DNA from: Streptomyces flaveolus
GTDB taxonomy: Bacteria > Actinomycetota > Actinomycetes > Streptomycetales > Streptomycetaceae
Length of the DNA stretch: 64,000 nt
Direction: 5' to 3'
Assembly: GCF_014648815.1 (NCBI RefSeq)
Contig: NZ_BMRV01000021.1
Coordinates: 1-64,000, forward strand
This document shows, piece after piece, positions 58,150 to 64,000 of the stretch. The notes beneath the pieces are model-generated. The model was given only the letters and a program-made list of their open reading frames with translations, had not been told where the DNA came from and made no database searches. Each line of letters opens with the position of its first letter. The first letter of the stretch is position 1. The translations under genes and the position numbers were made by a program.

Positions 58150-60282
58150 ATGACGTCACCGGACCCCGCCCTTCGGCACGCCCTCGACCGCGAGCGCGCC
58201 CACCACGAGCACTGCCGGACCGCCCTGGCCGCCATGATCGACGGCGCCCGGGACCACGTCGTCACCGGCGAGGACGTCTCCGCCTCCGGTGCCGACGCCG
58301 AGGTCCTCGGATACCGGCTGCGCAGCCGGGCCAAGGCCCTGGACGAACTGCCCGAGGGGCCGCTGTTCTTCGGGCGGCTCGACCTCGCCGGACGCGACGG
58401 TGACGGCGACCGCGAGCCTCCGGGGCAGGAGGACGACGGCCGGACACTGCACATCGGCCGGCTGCGGATCACGGAGGACCCCGCCGCCCCGCCGCTCGTC
58501 GTCGACTGGCGCGCCCCCGTCGCCCGCGCCTTCTACCAGGCCACCGCCCGCGCACCGCAGGGCGTCGCCGTCCGCCGCCGCTTCGGCTGGGCGCCCGGCA
58601 GCCTCGGGGACCCGGCCGACCTCACCGGACTGGAGGACGAGCACCTCGGGCGCGGGGAGTCCGGCCCGAGCGGCATCGTCGCCCGCGAGATCGAGCGGCC
58701 CCGCGTCGGACCCATGCGGGACATCGCCGCCACCATCCAGCCCGAGCAGGACGACCTGGTCCGCGCCGGCCTGACCGCCTCGGTCTGCGTGCAGGGCTCC
58801 CCCGGCACCGGCAAGACCGCCGTCGGCCTGCACCGGGCCGCGTACCTGCTCTACACCCACCCGCAGCGCATCCGGCGCGGTGGCCTGCTGATCCTCGGCC
58901 CCAACCCCACCTTCCTCTCCTACATCGCCGAGGTGCTGCCGGCCCTCGGCGAAACCGGCGTACGGCAGTCCACGCTCTCCCAGGAGATCGCCCTGCACCC
59001 GGTCACCGGCACCGACGACGAGCGGGCCGCCGCCGTCAAGCACGACGCCCGCATGGCCGAGGTGCTGCGCCGCGCCCTGTACGCGCGCGTGGCCGCCGAC
59101 GCCGCCGACTCCCTCGTCGTGCCGGACGGTTCGTACCGCCGGCGGGTGCCGGGCGACGTGCTCGCGCGGATCGTGACGGACGTACGGGAGGAGCAACCGC
59201 CGTACGCCGTGGGGCGGGAGCGGGTGCGGTCCCGGATCGTGCGGTACGTCCAGGACGAGGCCGAACGGCGCGGCGGGCCGCGGAACGGCACCTGGGTGCG
59301 CCGGATCGAACGGGCCCGGCCGGTCGGCGCGTACCTCGACGCCGTCTGGCCGCGGGTGCGGCCGGAGGAGGTCGTCGCCCGGCTGCTCGGTGACCCGGGG
59401 GAGCTGGCGAAGGCCGCGGACGGGCTGCTGGACGCCGACGAGCAGAAGGCGCTGCACCGGGCGGCCGGGTCGCCGCGGTCGTGGCGGTCGGCGCGCTGGT
59501 CGGCCGCCGACCTCGTCCTCCTCGACGAGGTCGCCGGGCTCCTCGAACACCCCGAGGGCTACGACCACATCGTCGTCGACGAGGCCCAGGACCTGTCCCC
59601 GATGGAGTGCCGGGCCATCGCGCGGCGTGCGGTCTTCGGGTCGCTCACCGTCCTCGGCGACCTGGCCCAGGGCACCACCCCGTGGGCGGCGCGGTCGTGG
59701 CCGGCGCTCCTCGCCCATCTGGGCAGGCCGGAGGCGCCCGTGGTGCCGCTGACCACCGGCTTCCGGGTGCCGCGGGCGATCGTCGGCCTCACCAACCGGC
59801 TGCTCGCCCGGCTGGACGTGGACGTGCCCGAGGCCCGTTCCCTGCGCGGGGACGGAGAGCTGACGATGCGCCCGGCCGCGCCCGGCGATCTGGCGGACGC
59901 GGTCGCCGGCGCCGTCCGGAACGCGCTGGCCCGGGAGGGTTCCGTCGGTGTCGTCGCCGCCGACGCCGACGTCTCCCGGGTGCGGGCCGCCCTCGACGCG
60001 GCCGGAATCGCGGCGGCGGGTCCCGAGGAGCTCGGTGCCCCGGTGTCCGTGGTTCCGGCGAGCCTCGTCAAGGGCCTGGAGTACGACCACGTCGTCGCCG
60101 TCGAACCGGCGGCGATCGCCGAGGCGGAGGAGCGGGGACTGCACCGGCTGTACGTCGTGCTGACCCGGGCGGTGTCCCGGCTGGACGTGGTGCACGCACG
60201 GCCGCTGCCGTTCGGACGGAGGGGCCGAAAGCCATGGACGCACCCCGCGCCGGATTCGCTAGCATGTCCGAACTTACGATGA
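58150..60282 (+). CDS. helD: HelD-like SF1 helicase (RNA polymerase-associated)
   Basis: 710 residues. The N-terminal coiled region is HALDRERAHHEHCRTALAAM; Walker A is GSPGTGKTAVGLHRAAYLLY; Walker B VVDEAQDLSPMECR; motif III LTVLGDLAQGTTPW; and C-terminal SF1 motifs VVPASLVKGLEYDHVV and LYVVLTRAVSRLDVVH. The architecture fits the actinobacterial class II HelD, which rescues stalled RNA polymerase and in the HelR branch protects it from rifamycins. I saw no rifamycin-associated element. ATG 58150 has TACGCT (58137-58142) 7 nt before it. Paired TAACTCGG repeats lie upstream. Confidence 0.88.
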   Translation: MTSPDPALRHALDRERAHHEHCRTALAAMIDGARDHVVTGEDVSASGADAEVLGYRLRSRAKALDELPEGPLFFGRLDLAGRDGDGDREPPGQEDDGRTLHIGRLRITEDPAAPPLVVDWRAPVARAFYQATARAPQGVAVRRRFGWAPGSLGDPADLTGLEDEHLGRGESGPSGIVAREIERPRVGPMRDIAATIQPEQDDLVRAGLTASVCVQGSPGTGKTAVGLHRAAYLLYTHPQRIRRGGLLILGPNPTFLSYIAEVLPALGETGVRQSTLSQEIALHPVTGTDDERAAAVKHDARMAEVLRRALYARVAADAADSLVVPDGSYRRRVPGDVLARIVTDVREEQPPYAVGRERVRSRIVRYVQDEAERRGGPRNGTWVRRIERARPVGAYLDAVWPRVRPEEVVARLLGDPGELAKAADGLLDADEQKALHRAAGSPRSWRSARWSAADLVLLDEVAGLLEHPEGYDHIVVDEAQDLSPMECRAIARRAVFGSLTVLGDLAQGTTPWAARSWPALLAHLGRPEAPVVPLTTGFRVPRAIVGLTNRLLARLDVDVPEARSLRGDGELTMRPAAPGDLADAVAGAVRNALAREGSVGVVAADADVSRVRAALDAAGIAAAGPEELGAPVSVVPASLVKGLEYDHVVAVEPAAIAEAEERGLHRLYVVLTRAVSRLDVVHARPLPFGRRGRKPWTHPAPDSLACPNLR

Positions 60283-60340
60283 TCGCCCATCACTCGTTCG
60301 TGTTTCCTTAACTGCCTGTTCCTCACAAATCGGCCAAAAA

Positions 60341-61711
60341 TTGATACCTGCAGCGTCGCGCCTGTTGTCGCGAATAAGCGTCAGAAGCACGTTCACCGCG
60401 TGGCGTCGGCCACGGGTGATGCTGTGGACCACGGCGGGTGTGGCGGTCCTCGGGTTCCTCGTCGCGCTGGAGATCGCCGCGCGTCACTACGGCGAGCCGG
60501 GACCGATCACCAACCAGGCGCGCGAGGTGGTCTTCGCCCCCGCCTCCGGGCCGCTGCTGTACGCCAGCATGGCGTTGATGACGGTGGTGCTCACCTGGCG
60601 GCAGCGGTTCGTCGCGGCCGGCGTCGCGGTCGGCATCGACGTCGTCTTCGCCCTGGTGCGGTGGGCGGTCGGCGCCGAGATGAACTTCGGCAACGGCGCG
60701 CTGTGGGTGATCCTGGGCGGCGCGGTGGTCGCCGTCACGCGCCGCACCGGGCCGGAACGCGTCCTGCTGCTGAAGGGCGTCGGGCTGGGGCTGTTGCTGG
60801 TGGCCGGCCGCAAGACCGGCGACGCCTGGCTGCTCATCACGTCGAAGACCCGCCCGACGGTGCTGGACCAGTACCTGGCGAGCGCCGACCACGCGCTGGG
60901 CAACCCGTCGTGGGTGGCCGGCCGGATCGTCGGCGCCACCGGCCCGGTCGGCCATCGGGTCCTCGACTTCGTCTACGTCATGCTCCCCGTGGCCGCGGTC
61001 GTGGTCGCCGTGTGGCAGCTGCGCAAGGTGGCGGCCGAGCGACGCTTCCCGCGCCACCACCTGGTGCGCACCTTCCTGGCCGTCGGCCTGCTCGGGCCGG
61101 CCGTCTACATGGTCTTCCCGGTGGTCGGGCCGATCTTCGCCTATGGCGACGGCGCCTGGGGCACCGGCGGCGGGCCATGGGCGGTGGCCCATCTGTGGCC
61201 GCACACGCTGCCGCCGGCCGGCGCGCCGCAGCACATGCCGTACGACGCCTTCACCCCGCGCAACTGCATGCCCAGCCTGCACACGGCATGGGCCGTCGTG
61301 ATCTTCATCCACTCCCGTACCGGCCCCCGCGTCCTGCGCTGGGCGGGCGCGTTCTGGCTGGTCGCCACGCTCACCGCGACGCTGGGATTCGGCTACCACT
61401 ACGGCGTGGACCTGGTGGCCGGCGTGGTGTTCGCGTGCACGGTCGAGGCGGGGCTGCGCACGTACGACCGCGGTCTGGACTGGCCGGGCATCCGGCTGGT
61501 CGCCTACGGCGCGACGGTGTTCGGCGCGCTGCTCGTCTCGTACCGCTACCTGCCCGTGGAGATGGCCGCGCACCCGTGGGTGGCCGGGCCGCTCCTGCTG
61601 CTGGCGATGGCCTCCGTGGTGTACGGGTACACGCGCACCACCGGGCTGTGGGACCCCGAGGCCGTGCCGGTACCGGCACCGCAGGCGCGTCCCCAGCCCG
61701 AACTGGTGTGA
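60341..61711 (+). CDS. PAP2/AUR1-like membrane phosphatase or transferase
   Basis: About 456 residues from TTG 60341; ATG 60419 (MLWTTAGVAVLGFLVALEI) is an equally likely start. Around ten membrane helices are present. The PAP2_3/AUR1-type motifs are FTPRNCMPSLHTAWAVV (SLHTAW with catalytic His) and GFGYHYGVDLVAGVVF (catalytic His and Asp). AUR1-like enzymes in actinobacteria transfer inositol phosphate to lipids or remove lipid phosphate. Gene-specific role unknown. The upstream 60283-60340 is AT-rich for this genome and probably the promoter. Confidence 0.85.
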   Translation: MIPAASRLLSRISVRSTFTAWRRPRVMLWTTAGVAVLGFLVALEIAARHYGEPGPITNQAREVVFAPASGPLLYASMALMTVVLTWRQRFVAAGVAVGIDVVFALVRWAVGAEMNFGNGALWVILGGAVVAVTRRTGPERVLLLKGVGLGLLLVAGRKTGDAWLLITSKTRPTVLDQYLASADHALGNPSWVAGRIVGATGPVGHRVLDFVYVMLPVAAVVVAVWQLRKVAAERRFPRHHLVRTFLAVGLLGPAVYMVFPVVGPIFAYGDGAWGTGGGPWAVAHLWPHTLPPAGAPQHMPYDAFTPRNCMPSLHTAWAVVIFIHSRTGPRVLRWAGAFWLVATLTATLGFGYHYGVDLVAGVVFACTVEAGLRTYDRGLDWPGIRLVAYGATVFGALLVSYRYLPVEMAAHPWVAGPLLLLAMASVVYGYTRTTGLWDPEAVPVPAPQARPQPELV

Positions 61712-61743
61712 GCCCGGCCGCCGGGCGGCGCCGAGGCGCACTC

Positions 61744-61763
61744 TTGCAAGCGGCTGCTTGCAA
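61744..61763. promoter_or_regulatory. Inverted repeat operator before XRE regulator
   Basis: TTGCAAGC-GGCT-GCTTGCAA: perfect 8-bp arms, 4-bp spacer, ending 29 bp before the regulator's start and directly beside a possible -10 (TAGTTA, 61764-61769). It is a good candidate for autoregulation. Confidence 0.7.
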
Positions 61764-61792
61764 TAGTTAGCACGCTGGTGCATGGTGGAGAC

Positions 61793-62275
61793 ATGGCTTC
61801 GCTCAACGTCGGCAATCTCGGTGAGTACCTGCGCGAGCAGCGGCGCAACGCGCAACTGTCGCTGCGGCAGCTCGCCGATGCCGCCGGGGTGTCGAATCCG
61901 TACCTGAGCCAGATCGAGCGCGGGCTGCGCAAGCCGAGCGCGGAGGTGCTCCAGCAGGTCGCCAAGGCGCTGCGGATCTCCGCCGAGACGCTGTACGTGC
62001 GTGCCGGGATCCTTGACGCGGAACGGGACCGGGACGAAGTGGAGACGCGTGCGGTCGTCCTCGCCGATCCCACGCTGAACGAGCGGCAGAAGCAGGTGCT
62101 GCTCCAGATCTACGACTCGTTCCGCAAGGAGAACGGGTTCGGTACGGACGACACCCCGGGCGAAGTCGCCGACGACGCCCCCGAGGGCGGCCTCGGCGGC
62201 GGCGGCTCCATACCCGGCCGCCGCCCCCGTACGAGCGGCGGCGGCGACGCCGACCCGCAGCAGACGGCCGGATGA
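61793..62275 (+). CDS. XRE-family regulator (Rv0474-like)
   Basis: 160 residues. The helix-turn-helix (about 10-66) is LGEYLREQRRNAQLSLRQLA and GVSNPYLSQIERGLRKPSAE. A helical segment ending QKQVLLQIYDSFRKEN follows, then a Gly/Asp-rich disordered tail. Position before an HbhA-like gene and DUF2516 copies the mycobacterial order Rv0474-hbhA-Rv0476, so it is the likely regulator of that group. The start is ATG 61793; GTG 61778 is possible. Confidence 0.9.
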   Translation: MASLNVGNLGEYLREQRRNAQLSLRQLADAAGVSNPYLSQIERGLRKPSAEVLQQVAKALRISAETLYVRAGILDAERDRDEVETRAVVLADPTLNERQKQVLLQIYDSFRKENGFGTDDTPGEVADDAPEGGLGGGGSIPGRRPRTSGGGDADPQQTAG

Positions 62276-62355
62276 GCACGAGCGAGCAGCCGGCCGGCCG
62301 GGCGCGGGACCACCAACCGACCCTCAGCCGAACGCATTCCGGGAGGACCAGCACC

Positions 62356-62964
62356 ATGGCCATCACCGACGACCTGCGCAAGACCTTCAGCGACCCCACC
62401 CCGCTCTACTTCGCCGCCGGCACCGCCGACCTGGCCTTCCAGCAGGCCAAGAAGGTGCCGGTGCTGGTGGAGCAGCTGCGCACCGAGGCGCCGGCGCGTA
62501 TCGAGGCCGTGCGCAACACCGACCCGAAGGCCGTCCAGGAGAAGGCGACGGCCCGCGTCAAGGAGACGCAGGGCACCCTGCAGACCAAGGTCAACGAGCT
62601 CCTCGGGTCCCTCGACGCCGACTTCAAGAAGCTCGGCGAGACCGCCCAGGACCTCGCGCTGCGCGGTGTCGGCGTCGCCGCCGAGTACGCCGTCAAGGCC
62701 CGGGAGACCTACGAGAAGGTCGCCGAGCACGGCGAGCAGGCCGTGCGCACCTGGCGCGGCCAGGCCGCCGACGGCATCGAGGACCTCGCCGAGGGCGTGG
62801 AGGAGGTGGCCGTGGCCGTCGAGCCGAAGCGCGAACCCGTCACGGTCACGGAGGACAAGCCGGCCGCGGCGAAGAAGACCCCGCCCGCCCGCAAGGCTCC
62901 GGCGAAGAAGCCCACCCCCACCCCCACCACCGTCGCCAAGAAGACGACGCCGCCCGGCAAGTAG
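62356..62964 (+). CDS. HbhA-like helical protein with Lys/Pro/Ala-rich tail
   Basis: 202 residues; GGAGG lies 9 nt before ATG 62356. The N-terminal part has the HbhA opening (DDLRKTFSDPTPLYFAAGTA DLAF); the middle is a long coiled coil (AVQEKATARVKETQGTLQTK, RETYEKVAEHGEQAVRTWRG). The C-terminal tail is AAAKKTPPARKAPAKKPTPT and ends VAKKTTPPGK. In mycobacteria this protein (heparin-binding haemagglutinin) binds host glycans and intracellular lipid inclusions. In a soil streptomycete the role is unknown; nucleic acid or polymer binding by the Lys tail is possible. Confidence 0.88.
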   Translation: MAITDDLRKTFSDPTPLYFAAGTADLAFQQAKKVPVLVEQLRTEAPARIEAVRNTDPKAVQEKATARVKETQGTLQTKVNELLGSLDADFKKLGETAQDLALRGVGVAAEYAVKARETYEKVAEHGEQAVRTWRGQAADGIEDLAEGVEEVAVAVEPKREPVTVTEDKPAAAKKTPPARKAPAKKPTPTPTTVAKKTTPPGK

Positions 62965-62981
62965 GAGAGCGGAAGCACACG

Positions 62982-63012
62982 CGGGCCGGGCACCCTTGGG
63001 GTGCCCGGCCCG
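62982..63012 (+). terminator. Terminator after the HbhA-like gene
   Basis: A perfect 14-bp stem (CGGGCCGGGCACCC / GGGTGCCCGGCCCG) with a 3-nt TTG loop, followed by TTCTCC. It is among the strongest hairpins in the window. Confidence 0.88.
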
Positions 63013-63036
63013 TTCTCCGGGTACGGTGACCGCGTA

Positions 63037-63072
63037 ATGACGACCCGAGTCTGGTGGTGGACGTTGTGCTGA
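63037..63072 (+). CDS. Putative Trp-rich leader peptide MTTRVWWWTLC
   Basis: An 11-codon ORF from ATG 63037 with three consecutive Trp codons (TGGTGGTGG), whose TGA stop overlaps the ATG 63072 of the DUF2516 gene (TGATG). A TACGGT box (63022-63027) lies 9 nt before it, near leaderless distance. It could translationally couple or attenuate the next gene. It may be coincidence: the same bases also read as the N-terminus of DUF2516 from GTG 63054. Confidence 0.3.
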   Translation: MTTRVWWWTLC

Positions 63073-63407
63073 TGCAGGGGTTCGCAGGCTTCATGTGGCT
63101 GCTGAGCACCGCCCTGATCGTTTTCAGCGGCTTCGCGCTGATCGACGCGGCCACGCGCCGGGAGGACGCCTACCGCGCGGCGGACAAGAAGACCAAGCCG
63201 TTCTGGCTGATCATTCTCGGACTCGCGTTCGTGGTGAACCTGCTCTTCCCGATCCTGTCGTTCCTGCCGATCATCGGTCTCGTCGCGACGATCGTGTACA
63301 TGGTCGACGTGCGGCCCGTGCTGCGCGGCCTGCCGGGCGGCGGCCGCAACAGCCGCCGCGGCTCCAGCAGCGACGGCCCGTACGGACCGTACAACGGCGG
63401 ACGCTGA
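63072..63407 (+). CDS. DUF2516 membrane protein (Rv0476-like)
   Basis: 111 residues from ATG 63072 (MQGFAGFMW), or 117 from GTG 63054. Two or three hydrophobic helices (GFMWLLSTALIVFSGFALI, FWLIILGLAFVVNLLFPIL, FLPIIGLVATIVYMV) flank a charged loop (DAATRREDAYRAADKKTKP), and a Gly/Ser/Arg tail follows. It matches DUF2516 and keeps the mycobacterial order after hbhA. Function unknown. Confidence 0.85.
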   Translation: MQGFAGFMWLLSTALIVFSGFALIDAATRREDAYRAADKKTKPFWLIILGLAFVVNLLFPILSFLPIIGLVATIVYMVDVRPVLRGLPGGGRNSRRGSSSDGPYGPYNGGR

Positions 63408-63435
63408 CCGCCGCGCCGCCCCGCGGGGCGGTCAG
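63404..63435. terminator. Bidirectional terminator over two stop codons
   Basis: CTGACCGCC (63404-63412) pairs with GGCGGTCAG (63427-63435), with an inner GC-rich stem. The arms contain the stop codons of both convergent genes (DUF2516 and the PP2C phosphatase). Confidence 0.75.
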
Positions 63436-64000
63436 GGAGCCCGGTCCAGCAGCAGGACGGCCACGTCGTCCGTCAGCTCACCGCCGTTGAGGTCGCGGAC
63501 CTCGTTGACGGCCGTCCGGATCAGCTCCTCGCCGCGCAGGCCGTCGGCGAAGCGGCGGCGGACCAGCTCCACCATGCCGTCCTGGCCGAGCCGCTCGCGG
63601 CCCTCGCCGATGTGGCCCTCGATCAGGCCGTCGGTGTAGAGCATCAGGCTCCACTCGGCGCCCAGCTCCACCTGCATGCGCGGCCAGCGGGCACCCGGCA
63701 GCAGCCCGAGCGCCGGGCCGTTGTTGTCGTACGGCAGCAGACGGGCGGGCATGCCGGGGCCGGCGATCAGCGGCGCCGGGTGTCCGGCCAGGCACAGGCC
63801 CGCGCGGCGCCCGTCCGGTGCGATGTCCACGGTGCACAGCGTCGCGAAGATCTCGTCGTCCGAGCGCTCGTGCTCCAGCACCTGCTGCAGCGTGCCGAGC
63901 AGCTGGTCCCCGCACAGGCCCGCCAGGGTCAGCGCACGCCAGGCGATCCGCAGCTCCACGCCGAGCGCCGCCTCGTCCGGGCCGTGCCCGCAGACGTCGC
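63432..64000 (-). CDS. PP2C-type (SpoIIE) serine phosphatase, C-terminal part
   Basis: The gene runs off the right edge; about 189 C-terminal residues are visible. The SpoIIE/PP2C_SIG domain is shown by DVCGHGPDEAAL (metal-binding D and G), LCTVDIAPDGRRAGLCLAGH, GARWPRMQVELGAEWSLMLYT with DGLIE (metal Asp), and the terminal DDVAVLLLDRAP. Such proteins dephosphorylate anti-anti-sigma partners and in Streptomyces are often fused to sensor or GAF domains, which would lie upstream, beyond the window. Confidence 0.92.
   Translation of the reverse strand, partial: DVCGHGPDEAALGVELRIAWRALTLAGLCGDQLLGTLQQVLEHERSDDEIFATLCTVDIAPDGRRAGLCLAGHPAPLIAGPGMPARLLPYDNNGPALGLLPGARWPRMQVELGAEWSLMLYTDGLIEGHIGEGRERLGQDGMVELVRRRFADGLRGEELIRTAVNEVRDLNGGELTDDVAVLLLDRAP

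Noticed and set aside
60264..60311. 15-codon ORF MSELTMIAHHSFVFP after helD
   Set aside because: Mostly overlaps the helD end, no ribosome site or correctly spaced -10 box, and no recognisable pattern.

Overview
The window is high-GC, densely packed actinobacterial DNA, almost certainly a Streptomyces chromosome close to S. coelicolor. Gene content and order match, from memory, the S. coelicolor core-chromosome stretch around SCO4124-SCO4201: cmd cluster, csoR, pitH1, pst operon, ppk, mshD, a CssRS-like pair, glnR, a cysA-type rhodanese, nur, rsiG, devE/devA/devB and an hbhA-like locus. No tRNA, CRISPR array, prophage or transposase was seen. No database was searched, so names rest on motifs, synteny and recall.

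Layout. 1-2.7 kb: the tail of an rRNA operon (5S end plus terminator), a NarL-type two-component pair and a GNAT. 2.7-11.4 kb: the six-gene cmd operon on the minus strand, whose products resemble type IV secretion parts (coupling-protein-like CmdA with a decayed P-loop, VirB4 split over CmdB and CmdC, VirB6-like CmdD, VirB8-like CmdE, pilin-like CmdF), with a divergent lytic transglycosylase/NlpC hydrolase. 11.6-16.1 kb: PAP2 phosphatase, Tat-exported flavin oxidase, small proteins, a lipoprotein and copper-responsive csoR with its operator. 16.3-26.2 kb: a phosphate block with a PhoU-like/PitH1 low-affinity uptake pair, pstSCAB behind a clear PHO box, and ppk-CHAD-NUDIX for polyphosphate. 26.5-31 kb: an ECF sigma/anti-sigma/ABC exporter operon joined by stop-start overlaps.

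31-43 kb: mshD (mycothiol), a secreted 5'-nucleotidase, a CssRS-like pair with an HtrA-like protease, a LacI regulator, glnR with PHO-like repeats upstream, a hydrolase, a MoaD/ThiS sulfur carrier and two membrane or secreted proteins. 43.4-47.8 kb: a sulfur block with a cysteine-containing leader peptide before a sulfurtransferase, DUF1416, DsrE, a nitrobindin-like protein, Nur and YgfZ. 47.8-51.7 kb: dtd, rsiG (anti-sigma-WhiG, with an apparent frameshift in a G7 tract), an asparaginase and an Eis-like acetyltransferase carrying an inserted palindrome. 51.8-58.1 kb: the dev locus, two tandem copies of a [60-aa membrane protein / divergent GntR regulator] module, then devB, a small-molecule kinase, a membrane protein that appears to carry the DevA effector domain, and a TetR. 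58.1-64 kb: a HelD-like helicase, a PAP2 membrane enzyme, an XRE-HbhA-DUF2516 locus syntenic with mycobacterial Rv0474-0476, and the end of a PP2C phosphatase.

Recurring themes are phosphate control (several PHO-box-like repeats, including before glnR), development (cmd, rsiG, dev), and leaderless transcription: many genes have a TANNNT -10 box exactly 6-7 nt before the start codon. The strongest candidates for under-described biology are the cmd loci read as a domesticated secretion machine, and the dev neighbourhood, with paired AGTTGG-N3-CCAACT operators and a membrane-anchored copy of the regulators' effector domain.
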